Source: Tenacibaculum tangerinum
GTDB taxonomy: Bacteria; Bacteroidota; Bacteroidia; Flavobacteriales; Flavobacteriaceae
Reading direction: 5' to 3'
Assembly: GCF_029853675.1 (NCBI RefSeq)
Contig: NZ_CP122539.1
Location: 1,171,001-1,235,000, forward strand
DNA: 64,000 nucleotides
The position numbers and the translations under genes were made by a program. The notes beneath the pieces are model-generated. The model searched no databases. It saw nothing but the letters and a program-made list of their open reading frames with translations, and was not told the DNA's origin. This document shows positions 27,880 to 37,245 of this stretch, in pieces (the first letter of the stretch is position 1; every line of letters starts with the position of its first letter).

Positions 27880-28566
27880 CTATTCTTTATCAAACAACGC
27901 TTTATATATAAAACCTCCTACAACTGCTCCTGCAATTGGTGCCACCCAAAACAACCACACTTGCGATATATATCCACCACCAGCAAATAAAGCTTGACTC
28001 ATAGAACGTGCAGGGTTTACAGAAGTATTGGTAATCGGAATACTAATTAAATGAATTAATGTTAACCCCAACCCAATTGCAATAGGTGCAAAACCTTTAG
28101 GTGCATTTTTATGTATACTCCCTAAAATAATTAACAAGAAAAACATTGTTAATAAAAATTCTGTCACAAAAGCCGCTGTTATAGTATAACCTCCTGGCGA
28201 TAATGCTCCATAACCATTGGCTGCAAACCCACCAAGTGATTCGAATCCACTCCTATTGCTTACTATTAAATATAAAAAAGAAGCCGCTAACAAAGCACCT
28301 ATTAATTGAGAAATAATGTAAGGTACCACTTCTTTAGCAGTGTGCTTTCCTCCTATCCATAGACCAATAGTAACTGCAGGATTAAAATGTCCTCCAGAAA
28401 TATGTCCGACAGCATACGCCATGGTTAAAACTGTTAATCCAAATGCTAATGCAACGCCTGCAAAACCAATTCCTAGTTCAGGGAAACCTGCAGCAAAAAT
28501 AGCGCTACCACAACCTCCAAAAACTAACCAAAATGTTCCTAATAATTCAGCAAAATATTTTTTCAT
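27880..28566 (-). CDS. aqpZ: Aquaporin Z
   Basis: 228 aa, six membrane spans with two re-entrant NPA loops: [12 protein letters not shown] (~57-68) and [13 protein letters not shown] (~180-192). The short loops and the overall match to E. coli AqpZ ([17 protein letters not shown] at the N-terminus) indicate a water-selective aquaporin rather than a glycerol facilitator; no glycerol genes are near. Single gene, divergent from the small membrane protein; upstream is a 7-bp inverted repeat (28583-28589, 28596-28602). Confidence 0.95.
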   Translation of the reverse strand: MKKYFAELLGTFWLVFGGCGSAIFAAGFPELGIGFAGVALAFGLTVLTMAYAVGHISGGHFNPAVTIGLWIGGKHTAKEVVPYIISQLIGALLAASFLYLIVSNRSGFESLGGFAANGYGALSPGGYTITAAFVTEFLLTMFFLLIILGSIHKNAPKGFAPIAIGLGLTLIHLISIPITNTSVNPARSMSQALFAGGGYISQVWLFWVAPIAGAVVGGFIYKALFDKE

Positions 28567-28674
28567 ATCTATGTTTTTTAAATTAATTGATTATACAATT
28601 AAGACACTTAAACTTATAAAAGTCACAATCATACAATTCTCTGTTTATTTTATATAGAAAAAACAGGAAGTTTG

Positions 28675-28682
28675 TATCTTTG
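28675..28682 (+). promoter_or_regulatory. -7 box of the small membrane-protein gene
   Basis: TATCTTTG followed by C is a perfect Bacteroidota -7 box. It overlaps an in-frame TTG (28672), which therefore cannot be the start, and fixes the ATG at 28702. Confidence 0.6.
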
Positions 28683-28701
28683 CAGCACAAAACACTATAT
28701 C

Positions 28702-28905
28702 ATGAAATTAATTTTTCTTACCATAGGATTATTAGCACTAGCATTTGCCGGAATTGCTATTAAAATTTGGGCAAAAAAAGATGGTAAATTTGCAGGTACT
28801 TGTGCTAGTCAAAACCCAATGCTGAACGAAAGCGGTGAGGCTTGTGGATTTTGTGGCAAAACTCCAGACCAGTTCGACACGTGTAACGAACCTCAACACC
28901 AATAA
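28702..28905 (+). CDS. Small membrane or secreted protein with Cys motifs
   Basis: 67 aa. A single N-terminal hydrophobic segment (LIFLTIGLLALAFAGIAIKI) precedes a short soluble domain with four cysteines: GTCASQN, ACGFCGKTPDQFDTC. The spacing (CxxC plus two more) could bind a metal or form disulphides. Short proteins of this form are conserved in Flavobacteriaceae; function unknown. Confidence 0.8.
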   Translation: MKLIFLTIGLLALAFAGIAIKIWAKKDGKFAGTCASQNPMLNESGEACGFCGKTPDQFDTCNEPQHQ

Positions 28906-29131
28906 GGAATATTTATACTTGTAAACTTTTTGTACTTGGGATTCTGACAGAGAAGTAACATGTTATGAAAGTTTTAGAATTCCTGCTTTGTACACACAAT
29001 ATGTTAAACATCTTTTTATTGGGGCACACAATAGTGTGTATGTTTTGGTAAAATACTTTTAGTTGTTATTATAATCAATATTCGTATGTTGTTGTATTAA
29101 TTTAGATATACTCAAAATTATTATAAATTAG

Positions 29132-29139
29132 TATCTTTA
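29132..29139 (+). promoter_or_regulatory. Possible -7 box of the ECF sigma gene
   Basis: TATCTTTA, 23 bp before the TTG start; one mismatch from TAnnTTTG. Confidence 0.4.
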
Positions 29140-29162
29140 ACTAAACTTTTGAAACCTTAATA

Positions 29163-29723
29163 TTGGAAATAGATCAAGAAAAAGTACTTTATCATATTCA
29201 ACAAGCAAAAAAAGGAAATCAAATATCTTTTAATTATTTGTTAGATACCTTTTGGTCAAGTGTATATGGTTTTCAGTTAAAGAAAACTCAAAATGATAAC
29301 GATGCTGAAGATATTACCATTCAAACTTTTTCTAAAGCTTTTGATAAAATTCAAACATTCGATGAAAACTATCAGTTTAAAACTTGGTTAATTGCTATTT
29401 CAAAAAATGTGTATATAGATTTACTTCGTAAAAAAAAATCTGCTATTTACACTCAAACAACAGAGGCGCAAGAAGAGGTTTATGCAGTTGCTGACGATGC
29501 TCCTTCGCCAGAGGACAAAATAATTACCGAACAAAATTTAGCAAAACTCTTAAAAGATATTAAAAAACTAAAACCAAAATACCAAGAAGTAATCAATCTT
29601 CGTTATTTTCAAGAGTTAAGTTACAAGGAAATTTCTGAGCAGATAGGCGAACCAATAAACAATGTTAAAGTAAAATTACTACGAGCAAAAAAATTATTAG
29701 CTGAAATAATAAAGAAATCATAA
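29163..29723 (+). CDS. ECF-type RNA polymerase sigma factor
   Basis: 186 aa. Region 2 (EDITIQTFSKAFDKIQTFDE ... FKTWLIAISKNVYIDLL, ~45-90) and region 4 (VINLRYFQELSYKEISEQIG ... VKVKLLRAKKLL, ~140-180) are clear. The only sensible start is TTG at 29163; the reading begins EIDQEKVLYHI. No anti-sigma factor gene follows, unlike many ECF loci; the next gene (Nramp-like) begins 89 bp downstream. The preceding ~250 bp hold a small CACAC/GTGTG hairpin (29025-29038) and nothing else recognisable. Confidence 0.92.
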   Translation: MEIDQEKVLYHIQQAKKGNQISFNYLLDTFWSSVYGFQLKKTQNDNDAEDITIQTFSKAFDKIQTFDENYQFKTWLIAISKNVYIDLLRKKKSAIYTQTTEAQEEVYAVADDAPSPEDKIITEQNLAKLLKDIKKLKPKYQEVINLRYFQELSYKEISEQIGEPINNVKVKLLRAKKLLAEIIKKS

Positions 29724-29812
29724 ATTGCGAAATCTATAAAATTCAGATTTTTATAGCATTGAAATTATATTTTAAACAGCTAATCTTAGCCAATTAAACT
29801 CCATTCCCCTCA

Positions 29813-31033
29813 ATGAAAAAATCTTTTTTAAGCCTATTAGGTCCTGGAATATTGTTTGCCGGAGCAGCCATAGGTGTTTCTCATTTAGTACAATCTACCA
29901 GAGCTGGTGCCGATTTCGGTTTTGGTCTGCTCTGGGCATTGTTATTAGTACACATTATTAAATATCCTTTTTTTCAATACGGACCTCGATACGCAAGCGC
30001 AACAGGAGAAACACTGCTAGATGGTTACAGAAAACTAGGTAAAGGAGTTTTAATAAGCTACTTTATTTTAAATTTTGCCACCATGTTTACCATACAGGCA
30101 GCAGTTACTATTGTTACTGCTAGCTTAGCTTCTAATCTTTTTGGACTCTCTTTCGATTTGGTTACGTGGTCGATTATCATTATGCTTGTTAGTACTGTAT
30201 TCTTAGGGGTTGGCAAATACAAGTTTTTAGACAATATAATGAAGTATATTATAGTTATTTTAACTATTAGTACTATAGTCGCTGTGAGTATCGCCTTGTT
30301 TAAAACAGACAAAGGCTTTAGTTTTCAACAAATAATACCTAGCGGAACTGTGCAAGTAACTTTTTTAATTGCTTTTCTTGGATGGATGCCTGCTCCGCTC
30401 GATATTTCAATCTGGCATTCGTTATGGTCGGTAGAAAAAGATAAAACCACTTTTGAAAGAATAAAACCTAAACAAGCTATTTTCGATTTTAATATTGGTT
30501 ATATCGGAGCGCTATCGCTCGGTGTTTGTTTTGTGATGCTTGGAGCTTTGGTAATGTATCAATCTGGTGAATCGTTCTCTAACAGAGGGACTGTTTTTGC
30601 TTCGCAGCTTATCAATTTATACACCAAAAACCTTGGCGATTTCTCGGCAATATTTATAGGAGCTGCTGCTTTTACAGCCATGTTTAGTACTACTATTACA
30701 ACTTTAGATGCTTCACCAAGAGCAATGGCAAAATCGTACACGTTACTTTTACCTAAAAAAAGAAAATTAGGGTATTGGTTTTGGCTAATTTTGCTATTTA
30801 TAGGTACCACCATCATTCTATATTTCTTTATGAGTGACATGGTTTTTCTCGTTCGTGTAGCTACTGTATTATCTTTCTTAACAGCACCTTTTTATGCCAT
30901 TTTAAATTATGTTTTAATTACAGGAAAACATACACCTAAAAGATACAGGCCTCATATGGGTTTACGTATTTTAAGTATTGTAGGTATTGTTTTTTTGTTC
31001 GGGTTTAGTATTTGGTTTTTACTTAGTTTATAA
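29813..31033 (+). CDS. Nramp-family transporter lacking canonical metal motifs
   Basis: 406 aa, ~11 membrane helices. The N-terminal [20 protein letters not shown] aligns with Nramp TM1, but the metal-binding DPGN is replaced by GVSH. In TM6 the usual MPH is MPA ([14 protein letters not shown]). The TM1 and TM6 residues that bind Mn/Fe in DraNramp and ScaDMT are therefore absent, so transport of divalent metals is uncertain despite the fold. Such diverged members occur in Bacteroidota. Ends 38 bp before the lipA start; lipA has its own promoter at the gene's end. Confidence 0.85.
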   Translation: MKKSFLSLLGPGILFAGAAIGVSHLVQSTRAGADFGFGLLWALLLVHIIKYPFFQYGPRYASATGETLLDGYRKLGKGVLISYFILNFATMFTIQAAVTIVTASLASNLFGLSFDLVTWSIIIMLVSTVFLGVGKYKFLDNIMKYIIVILTISTIVAVSIALFKTDKGFSFQQIIPSGTVQVTFLIAFLGWMPAPLDISIWHSLWSVEKDKTTFERIKPKQAIFDFNIGYIGALSLGVCFVMLGALVMYQSGESFSNRGTVFASQLINLYTKNLGDFSAIFIGAAAFTAMFSTTITTLDASPRAMAKSYTLLLPKKRKLGYWFWLILLFIGTTIILYFFMSDMVFLVRVATVLSFLTAPFYAILNYVLITGKHTPKRYRPHMGLRILSIVGIVFLFGFSIWFLLSL

Positions 31034-31045
31034 ATCTTTTCTTCG

Positions 31046-31053
31046 TAAATTTG
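31046..31053 (+). promoter_or_regulatory. -7 box of lipA
   Basis: TAAATTTG, a perfect TAnnTTTG match, just after the Nramp-like stop. It supports the ATG at 31071 rather than upstream in-frame codons inside the Nramp-like gene. Confidence 0.55.
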
Positions 31054-31070
31054 CAGTTCAATTTTATGGA

Positions 31071-31940
31071 ATGGCAAACGAAACTTTAGCAACACCAGAA
31101 AGAGCAAAAAAACCAAAATGGTTACGTGTAAAATTACCCGTTGGTAAAAAATACACAGAATTAAGAGGTCTTGTTGACAAATATAAGTTGAATACTATTT
31201 GTACTAGCGGAAGCTGCCCAAACATGGGTGAATGCTGGGGAGAAGGTACTGCTACCTTTATGATTTTGGGAAATATCTGTACACGTTCTTGCGGATTTTG
31301 CGGTGTTAAAACCGGTAGACCCGACACGGTTGAATGGGATGAACCCGAAAAAGTAGCTCGCTCTATCAAATTAATGAATATTAAACATGCTGTAATTACT
31401 TCGGTAGATCGCGATGACTTAAAAGATGGAGGTTCTATTATTTGGTCTGAAACAGTTCAAGCAATTCGTAGAGCCAACCCAAACACAACTCTAGAAACGT
31501 TAATTCCTGATTTTCAAGGAAATGAAAAATTATTAGACCGTATTATTGACGTAGCTCCAGAAGTAGTTTCTCACAATATGGAAACGGTACGCCGTTTAAC
31601 TCGTGAAGTTCGTATTCAAGCAAAATACGATCGCAGTTTAGGTGTTTTAAAATACTTAAAAGACAACGGCATGCGTACCAAATCGGGTATTATGCTTGGT
31701 TTAGGAGAAACGGAAGACGAAGTCATACAAACAATGAAAGATTTACGTGGTGTAGGATTAGATATTATAACTATAGGTCAATATTTACAACCTAGTAAAA
31801 AACACCTACCTGTTAAAGAATTCATAACACCAGAACAATTTAAAAAATACGAAACTCTGGGCTTAGAAATGGGCTTTATGTACGTAGAAAGCGGGGCTTT
31901 GGTACGCTCTTCTTATAAAGCACATAAGCATGCCAGCTAA
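31071..31940 (+). CDS. lipA: Lipoyl synthase
   Basis: 289 aa radical SAM enzyme that inserts two sulfurs into octanoyl groups on E2 and GcvH proteins. Auxiliary cluster ligands are in [12 protein letters not shown] (~44-55); the SAM cluster motif is CTRSCGFC (CxxxCxxC, ~70-77). Typical family length. It would lipoylate the E2 protein encoded at 57.6 kb, which has two lipoyl domains. An in-frame extension upstream is rejected because it overlaps the preceding gene and the promoter. Confidence 0.97.
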   Translation: MANETLATPERAKKPKWLRVKLPVGKKYTELRGLVDKYKLNTICTSGSCPNMGECWGEGTATFMILGNICTRSCGFCGVKTGRPDTVEWDEPEKVARSIKLMNIKHAVITSVDRDDLKDGGSIIWSETVQAIRRANPNTTLETLIPDFQGNEKLLDRIIDVAPEVVSHNMETVRRLTREVRIQAKYDRSLGVLKYLKDNGMRTKSGIMLGLGETEDEVIQTMKDLRGVGLDIITIGQYLQPSKKHLPVKEFITPEQFKKYETLGLEMGFMYVESGALVRSSYKAHKHAS

Positions 31941-31964
31941 TTTTAACATTAGATAATTCTTAAC

Positions 31965-32007
31965 TTTTTAACTATTTAACGTTAAAAAAATGTCAAATAG
32001 TTAAAAA
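31965..32007. repeat. 13-bp inverted repeat downstream of lipA
   Basis: TTTTTAACTATTT (31965-31977) and AAATAGTTAAAAA (31995-32007), perfect arms around a 17-nt loop. AT-only stem, so a poor terminator; it may be a protein-binding site upstream of the sigma-54-like motif at 32040. Confidence 0.4.
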
Positions 32008-32039
32008 TGCAGAAAAGTATTTCTTACTATTCATAATTT

Positions 32040-32055
32040 TGGCACAGATATTGAA
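32040..32055 (+). promoter_or_regulatory. Sigma-54-like promoter motif
   Basis: TGGCAC, five bases, then TTGAA. This matches the -24 element and spacing of sigma-54 promoters, but the conserved -12 GC is GA. No ORF follows before the terminator at 32121, so if real it would drive a short RNA of ~85 nt. Confidence 0.3.
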
Positions 32056-32120
32056 AAGAATATTTTGTAAGCAAATAACATTGTTTTCATTGTGTAAATT
32101 ATTTGAATTAGTTGATTAAC

Positions 32121-32152
32121 AAAACCCACTCGTTTGAGTGGGTTTTGATTTT
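32121..32152 (+). terminator. Intrinsic terminator
   Basis: Perfect stem AAAACCCACTC/GAGTGGGTTTT with loop GTTT and a T-run on the plus strand. It ends lipA transcripts or a possible small RNA. Confidence 0.9.
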
Positions 32153-32173
32153 TATACTTTCATTGTATGGCTG

Positions 32174-33532
32174 CTAAATAGCTCTAATTATATCGTACTT
32201 GGTTATAATATGATGCTTTCCGTTATCTAAATCTACTAAAACTGCTTGATTCTCTTTGGTTATTAACTTCGATACCTCGTCTATAGAAGCTGTTTTTTTA
32301 ACTGTAGGGTATGCTTTACCCATTACCTCCTTAATAGGCTTTTCTGCTATATTTTTGTCCTCTAAGTAACTGTGCAATAACGCCGATTCATCTACAGAAC
32401 CCACAAATCCGTTAGCATCTCTTACAGGAATTTGTGATATTTTAAATGCACGCATTCTTTCGATGGCATGCGATACTAGTTCTTCTGTTTGAACCGTTAT
32501 CAGAGGTTTGTCTATATGATCTTTAATCAAATCTTCTGCAGTAGTAATCTCTTCTTCCAAAAAACCTCTATCGCGCATCCAATCGTCATTAAACATTTTT
32601 CCTACGTAACGGCTTCCGTGGTCGTGAAATAGTACCACGATTACATCATCAGGGGTAAACTCGTCTTTTAATTGTAACAATCCTTTAATGGCAGAGCCTG
32701 CTGAATTCCCCACAAAAATACCTTCTTCTTTCGCTATTTTTCGTGTATAAATCGCAGCATCTTTATCGGTTACTTTGGTAAATCCGTCAATCAAAGAAAA
32801 ATCGACATTTTTAGGGAGAATATCTTCTCCAATACCTTCAGTAATGTAGGGATAGATTTCATTTTCATCAAAAATACCTGTTTCGTGGTATTTTTTAAAT
32901 ACCGAACCGTAGGTATCAACTCCCCAAATTTTAATGTTTGGATTTTTCTCTTTTAAAAACTTCGCTGTTCCCGAAACTGTTCCTCCTGTTCCTACTCCTA
33001 CTACAAAATGCGTAATTTTACCATCGGTCTGTTCCCAAATCTCTGGTCCTGTTTGTTCATAATGTGCTTGTGCATTCGAAGGATTGTCGTATTGATTTAC
33101 ATACCAAGAGTTAGGGGTTTCTTCTCCTAAACGCTTCGATACAGAATAATACGAACGAGGGTCGTCTGGTTCTACATTCGTAGGGCATACTACTACCTCT
33201 GCTCCTACTGCCCGTAGAATATCCATTTTTTCTTTCGATTGCTTATCTGAAATCACAAAAATACATTTGTATCCTTTTACGATTGCTGCCAATGCTAAGC
33301 CCATTCCTGTATTTCCAGAAGTACCTTCAATAATGGTACCGCCTGGTTGTAAACGACCATCTGCTTCGGCATCTTCAATCATTTTCAATGCCATACGGTC
33401 TTTAACAGAGTTACCAGGGTTAAAGGTTTCTACTTTGGCTAAGACCAAAGCATCTATATCTTTTGTTACTGAATTTAATTTTACTAAGGGGGTATTACCA
33501 ATAGTTTCTAATATATTTTTTGCGTACTTCAT
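32174..33532 (-). CDS. Cystathionine beta-synthase (PLP enzyme with CBS domain pair)
   Basis: 452 aa. The fold-type II PLP domain has the lysine motif PGNSVKDRMA (Lys44), the substrate loop EGTSGNTGMG (~70-79) and the phosphate loop GVGTGGTVSGT. The C-terminal ~115 residues are two CBS modules (VSHAIERMRAFKISQIPV; IDEVSKLITKENQAVLVDLD). It condenses serine or O-acetylserine with homocysteine or sulfide; the CBS pair favours cystathionine beta-synthase over cysteine synthase. Starts 22 bp after the FtsX-like gene, so probably co-transcribed. Confidence 0.9.
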   Translation of the reverse strand: MKYAKNILETIGNTPLVKLNSVTKDIDALVLAKVETFNPGNSVKDRMALKMIEDAEADGRLQPGGTIIEGTSGNTGMGLALAAIVKGYKCIFVISDKQSKEKMDILRAVGAEVVVCPTNVEPDDPRSYYSVSKRLGEETPNSWYVNQYDNPSNAQAHYEQTGPEIWEQTDGKITHFVVGVGTGGTVSGTAKFLKEKNPNIKIWGVDTYGSVFKKYHETGIFDENEIYPYITEGIGEDILPKNVDFSLIDGFTKVTDKDAAIYTRKIAKEEGIFVGNSAGSAIKGLLQLKDEFTPDDVIVVLFHDHGSRYVGKMFNDDWMRDRGFLEEEITTAEDLIKDHIDKPLITVQTEELVSHAIERMRAFKISQIPVRDANGFVGSVDESALLHSYLEDKNIAEKPIKEVMGKAYPTVKKTASIDEVSKLITKENQAVLVDLDNGKHHIITKYDIIRAI

Positions 33533-33554
33533 ATCTTATAAATGTTATGCAAAA

Positions 33555-34790
33555 CTAAGCAAATCGAATGGATTTTGAAGGGCGGATTTTTGTGATGATA
33601 TAGGAAGGAACTACGAGCATTAAAAAGCACAATACTAAGGTACCAAGGTTTAATAAAAAGATTGCCAATACATTTATATCTACAGGTACTTTCGATACAT
33701 AATAGGTTTCAGGGTCGAGACCTATTAACTTGGTATATTTTTGAAAGAGTAGTATACTGAGCCCGATAAGATTTCCCCAAAACAATCCTTTTAAAATTAA
33801 ATAAGAGGCATTGTATAAAAATATTTTTCGAATACTCCAGTTTACACTTCCCAATGCTTTGAGTATTCCAATCATTGGTACACGCTCTAGTATGAGTACT
33901 AACAATGCTGTTACCATATTTATTCCTGCCACCAACACCATAATTCCTATGATAAACCATACATTGTTATCTAACAATTTTAACCACTCAAAAATAGTGG
34001 GATAGTTATTTACAATTGTAATGCTGTTTAGTGTTGCTCCTATGTTTGTATATACTTCATTTCCTTTTTCTTGAAGTTGGTCATACTCATCAATCAACAC
34101 TTCAAACCCTCCTACCTCATTGTCTTTCCAACGGTTTATTTTTTGCACTTCTCTTAAATCACCTAACACCATGATCTTATCAAACTGCTCAAAACCAGTA
34201 TTATATATTCCTACAATAATGGGTTTTCGAGATTTAAACTTTAAGGTACTATTTTCTGATCCAAACCAGGTTTGAATGGTATCGTTGAGTTTAAAATGCA
34301 ATCGGTTTGCTATGGATTCAGAAATTAGAATTTCTCGATTTCTATCTTGCGTAAAGTTGGGTAAACGCCCTTCGACTAAGCATTCGTTAAAAAAAGTAAA
34401 ATCGTAATCGGCAGTAACTCCTTTGAAAATGATTCCTTCAAAATCGGTTGGCGTTCTAATTATTCCCCCCACATTTGCAAAAGGTTGTACTTTCTTTATT
34501 CCTTGAATGTTCTTGAACTCTGGGTAAAACTCTTGATTTATATCTATTGGAACCGTGGAAACATCGGAATTATTATTATCGTAATTAACAATTTGAATAT
34601 GCCCTTTAAACCCCGTCATTTTATCACGTACTTTATTTTGAAAGCCCGAGGTAATTGACACTGCAATTAACATAATTGCGACACCAAGCGCAATAGCAAT
34701 CGTTGCAATAGTAATGATTGGTGAAGAAATACTACTTTTATATTGCTTGCCAGCAATGATTCGTTTTGCTATAAATAATTCGAAGTTCAA
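33555..34790 (-). CDS. FtsX/LolC-like ABC transporter permease
   Basis: 411 aa. One membrane segment near the N-terminus (IITIATIAIALGVAIMLIAV), a ~220-residue periplasmic MacB-like domain, then three C-terminal segments, the layout of LolC/LolE lipoprotein-releasing permeases. The start is the TTG at 34790 (reading NFELFIAKRII): the minus-strand -7 box TACTTTTG (34811-34818) lies inside the longer frame, which also begins only with a TTG. No ATPase gene adjoins, usual for Bacteroidota lol genes. Overlap with cbs transcription is likely. Confidence 0.85.
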   Translation of the reverse strand: MNFELFIAKRIIAGKQYKSSISSPIITIATIAIALGVAIMLIAVSITSGFQNKVRDKMTGFKGHIQIVNYDNNNSDVSTVPIDINQEFYPEFKNIQGIKKVQPFANVGGIIRTPTDFEGIIFKGVTADYDFTFFNECLVEGRLPNFTQDRNREILISESIANRLHFKLNDTIQTWFGSENSTLKFKSRKPIIVGIYNTGFEQFDKIMVLGDLREVQKINRWKDNEVGGFEVLIDEYDQLQEKGNEVYTNIGATLNSITIVNNYPTIFEWLKLLDNNVWFIIGIMVLVAGINMVTALLVLILERVPMIGILKALGSVNWSIRKIFLYNASYLILKGLFWGNLIGLSILLFQKYTKLIGLDPETYYVSKVPVDINVLAIFLLNLGTLVLCFLMLVVPSYIITKIRPSKSIRFA

Positions 34791-34810
34791 TGGTTGTATT
34801 TTTACAAAAC

Positions 34811-34818
34811 CAAAAGTA
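34811..34818 (-). promoter_or_regulatory. -7 box of the FtsX-like / CBS operon
   Basis: The minus strand reads TACTTTTG (TAnnTTTG), 20 bp before the TTG start at 34790. Confidence 0.5.
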
Positions 34819-34925
34819 ACCAATTCTTATGTAAAGAAAGAGAAGAATACACAGGTTTTAAACCATTAACTTTTTTTGTTCTTAAAAAATAGAAATCTGT
34901 ACCTTTATCTTTTAATTTTTTATAG

Positions 34926-36182
34926 ATGAAGCTTTCCTTTACTTATGTTTTTTTACTTTTTTTAGTACTCAGTTTTCAACTTTCTTCGTGTGCACGCCAG
35001 CAAAAAAAATCGACCACGAAAGAAACTATACAGCCAAAGGAACCAAAAACCATTAAAACAGGGGCTGATAGAATCGACCAATATCTTCCTTTCTTAAAAA
35101 ACAAGAACATTGCTATTGTTGCGAATCAAACTTCTATTTTACACGTATTACAGCGAGCGGAGGTCGCACCTAATGTAATGGGGTCGGCAACGACAACTCA
35201 TCACTTAGTAGATTATTTACACCATTACGATGGCATTAACGTGCAACAAGTATTTGCACCTGAGCATGGTTTTAGAGGAAAAGCAGATGCTGGTGAAGCC
35301 ATAGCTGATGGAAAAGATGTAAAAACAAACATTCCAATTATCTCTTTGTACGGAAAAAACAAAAAACCTTCACCAGAACAATTGAAAGGCACAGATGTAG
35401 TTGTTTTTGATATTCAGGATGTGGGAGCTCGGTTTTATACGTATATCTCTACCCTACATTATGTAATGGAAGCTTGTGCCGAGGCAACTATTCCTGTAAT
35501 TGTTCTAGACAGACCGAATCCTAATGGGCACTATATTGACGGACCAATTTTAGAGCCTGAACACAAAAGTTTTGTAGGCATGCATCCTGTACCTGTGGTA
35601 TATGGAATGACTATAGGTGAATACGCACAAATGATTAACGGAGAAAAATGGTTGGCTAATGGTGTTCAGTGTGATTTAACCGTAATTCCATTAGAAAATT
35701 ATACGCACCAATCAATTTATAGTTTACCCATAAAACCATCGCCTAATTTACCGAACGATATTTCGATTAATTTATATCCTAGTTTGTGCTTTTTTGAAGG
35801 AACCAACGTGTCTGCTGGGAGGGGCACTGACAAGCAATTTCAAATTTATGGTTCGCCATTTTTAGAAAAAACTAATTTTAGTTTTACTCCACAGCCCAAT
35901 GAGGGAGCAAAATATCCTAAATATAAGGGAGAACTGTGCTATGGAGAAGATATAAGCACACACCAACGCTTAGCTAACCTAAATCTTAGCTGGTTGTTAA
36001 AAGCTTACAAACAGTCTCCTAAAAAAGACTTTTTCAATGCTTTTTTTACCAAATTAGCAGGCACCAAAAAACTGCAACAACAAATAGAACAAGGATTATC
36101 AGAAAAAGAAATCAAAACGAGTTGGCAGCAGGATTTAGAGAGTTTTAAGAAAGTGCGCGAAAAGTATGTGTTGTACAAATAA
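34926..36182 (+). CDS. namZ: NamZ-type exo-beta-N-acetylmuramidase (DUF1343) lipoprotein
   Basis: 418 aa. Signal ends in the lipobox LSSC (Cys22), followed by a Lys/Thr-rich linker. The DUF1343 core includes NIAIVANQTS (~61-70), the APEHGFRGKADAGE motif (catalytic Glu ~113), DIQDVGARFYTYISTL and VVYGMTIGEYAQMINGE. Family members remove terminal N-acetylmuramic acid from peptidoglycan fragments, supporting cell-wall recycling in the periplasm. Single gene with a terminator. Symbol by family homology. Confidence 0.88.
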   Translation: MKLSFTYVFLLFLVLSFQLSSCARQQKKSTTKETIQPKEPKTIKTGADRIDQYLPFLKNKNIAIVANQTSILHVLQRAEVAPNVMGSATTTHHLVDYLHHYDGINVQQVFAPEHGFRGKADAGEAIADGKDVKTNIPIISLYGKNKKPSPEQLKGTDVVVFDIQDVGARFYTYISTLHYVMEACAEATIPVIVLDRPNPNGHYIDGPILEPEHKSFVGMHPVPVVYGMTIGEYAQMINGEKWLANGVQCDLTVIPLENYTHQSIYSLPIKPSPNLPNDISINLYPSLCFFEGTNVSAGRGTDKQFQIYGSPFLEKTNFSFTPQPNEGAKYPKYKGELCYGEDISTHQRLANLNLSWLLKAYKQSPKKDFFNAFFTKLAGTKKLQQQIEQGLSEKEIKTSWQQDLESFKKVREKYVLYK

Positions 36183-36234
36183 CAGGGAGATTTAAAAAAG
36201 TACTTTAATGTACTGAATTCCCTGATTTTTTTTA
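36183..36234 (+). terminator. Intrinsic terminator after namZ
   Basis: CAGGGA...TCCCTG outer stem with GTAC/GTAC inner pairing and a T8 run immediately after. Confidence 0.75.
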
Positions 36235-36295
36235 TTAGCCAACGTCGAATTTTCTTATTCTGAAATCACGTTAAAACTATAACGAAACCTTTCTT

Positions 36296-37189
36296 TTAAG
36301 AGGTAGTACTTACAGTAACAGGTATGCTATCTTGAGAGCCATAAAGCTTAATTTCTGTAATATCTGCTGGCATATTTAAACCGTTTTTAATAATTACATT
36401 TTTAACATTCTTTATAACATCACTTTTAACTTCTAGTGCACCTCGTTTATATTCTTTTGTTTTTGTCCAAAAAATAACTTTTAAGTTTACAGTACTAACT
36501 CCCAAACTATCTACAGTAACAAAACATTGATGTTCTTCAGTGTTCATAACCCCTGTTGTGCTAACTACTGCATCTATAATTACCTTTTTGGCAATATCTA
36601 TATCATCTTCATAATCGATACCTACAACAAAATCTAGTCGATAATAACCATCTTCTGTATAATTGTATACTGCTTTTTTTATAATGTCACTATTGGGTAT
36701 ATAAACATCTCTACCATCAAACGTTTTTAACTTAGTAAATCTAAATTCCATCATCTTTACTCTACCAAAAATATCTCCTATCATTACTGTATCGTTCACA
36801 TCAAAAGGTCGGTTAAATGAGAGAATAACTCCCGAAATAAAATTCTCGCCAATATCTCTAAAGGCAAAACCAAAAATAATTGCCGACGCTCCCGCTGCTG
36901 TTAATAACCCTGCTGCTATTCCTCCTAACCCTGCTACTTTTAAGGCTATCATTATTACAAAAATAGTTAAGCTAATTTTAATTGTTTTTGCCAAAAAATT
37001 AGTCATTAATGGATCACTTGTTTTTTTGAAAATTACTTTTCTAAAAAAAGTTGCTATGGTTTTAGAAATGTACAGTCCTAAAACTATAATAAGTATCGCC
37101 ACTATTATTTCAGGAATTTGTTCTACAAACTCATTCCATTGTATTTCTGCAGATTCTTTTAACTTAACTATTGTGTCACGAAAGCTCAT
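36296..37189 (-). CDS. MscS-family mechanosensitive channel
   Basis: 297 aa. Three membrane segments: ~25-45, ~62-83, and TM3 with the pore-lining Gly/Ala pattern (GGIAAGLLTAAGASAIIFGF). The conserved MscS beta domain follows (NRPFDVNDTVMIGDIFGRV ... DVYIPNSDIIKKAVYNYT). It relieves turgor on osmotic downshift. Standard size for short MscS proteins. Single gene, 57 bp upstream of the bshA 3' end on the same strand. Confidence 0.93.
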   Translation of the reverse strand: MSFRDTIVKLKESAEIQWNEFVEQIPEIIVAILIIVLGLYISKTIATFFRKVIFKKTSDPLMTNFLAKTIKISLTIFVIMIALKVAGLGGIAAGLLTAAGASAIIFGFAFRDIGENFISGVILSFNRPFDVNDTVMIGDIFGRVKMMEFRFTKLKTFDGRDVYIPNSDIIKKAVYNYTEDGYYRLDFVVGIDYEDDIDIAKKVIIDAVVSTTGVMNTEEHQCFVTVDSLGVSTVNLKVIFWTKTKEYKRGALEVKSDVIKNVKNVIIKNGLNMPADITEIKLYGSQDSIPVTVSTTS

Positions 37190-37245
37190 TTTATTGTATA
37201 TGTTTATTAATTAAAAAATATAATAAAGTTATGATTTACTACTTT

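Noticed and set aside
28672..28701. TTG start ten codons upstream of the small Cys-rich membrane protein
   Set aside because: It lies within the TATCTTTG promoter element.
30987..31070. Upstream extension of lipA
   Set aside because: It overlaps the Nramp-like gene and covers the lipA -7 box; the ATG at 31071 gives the normal protein.
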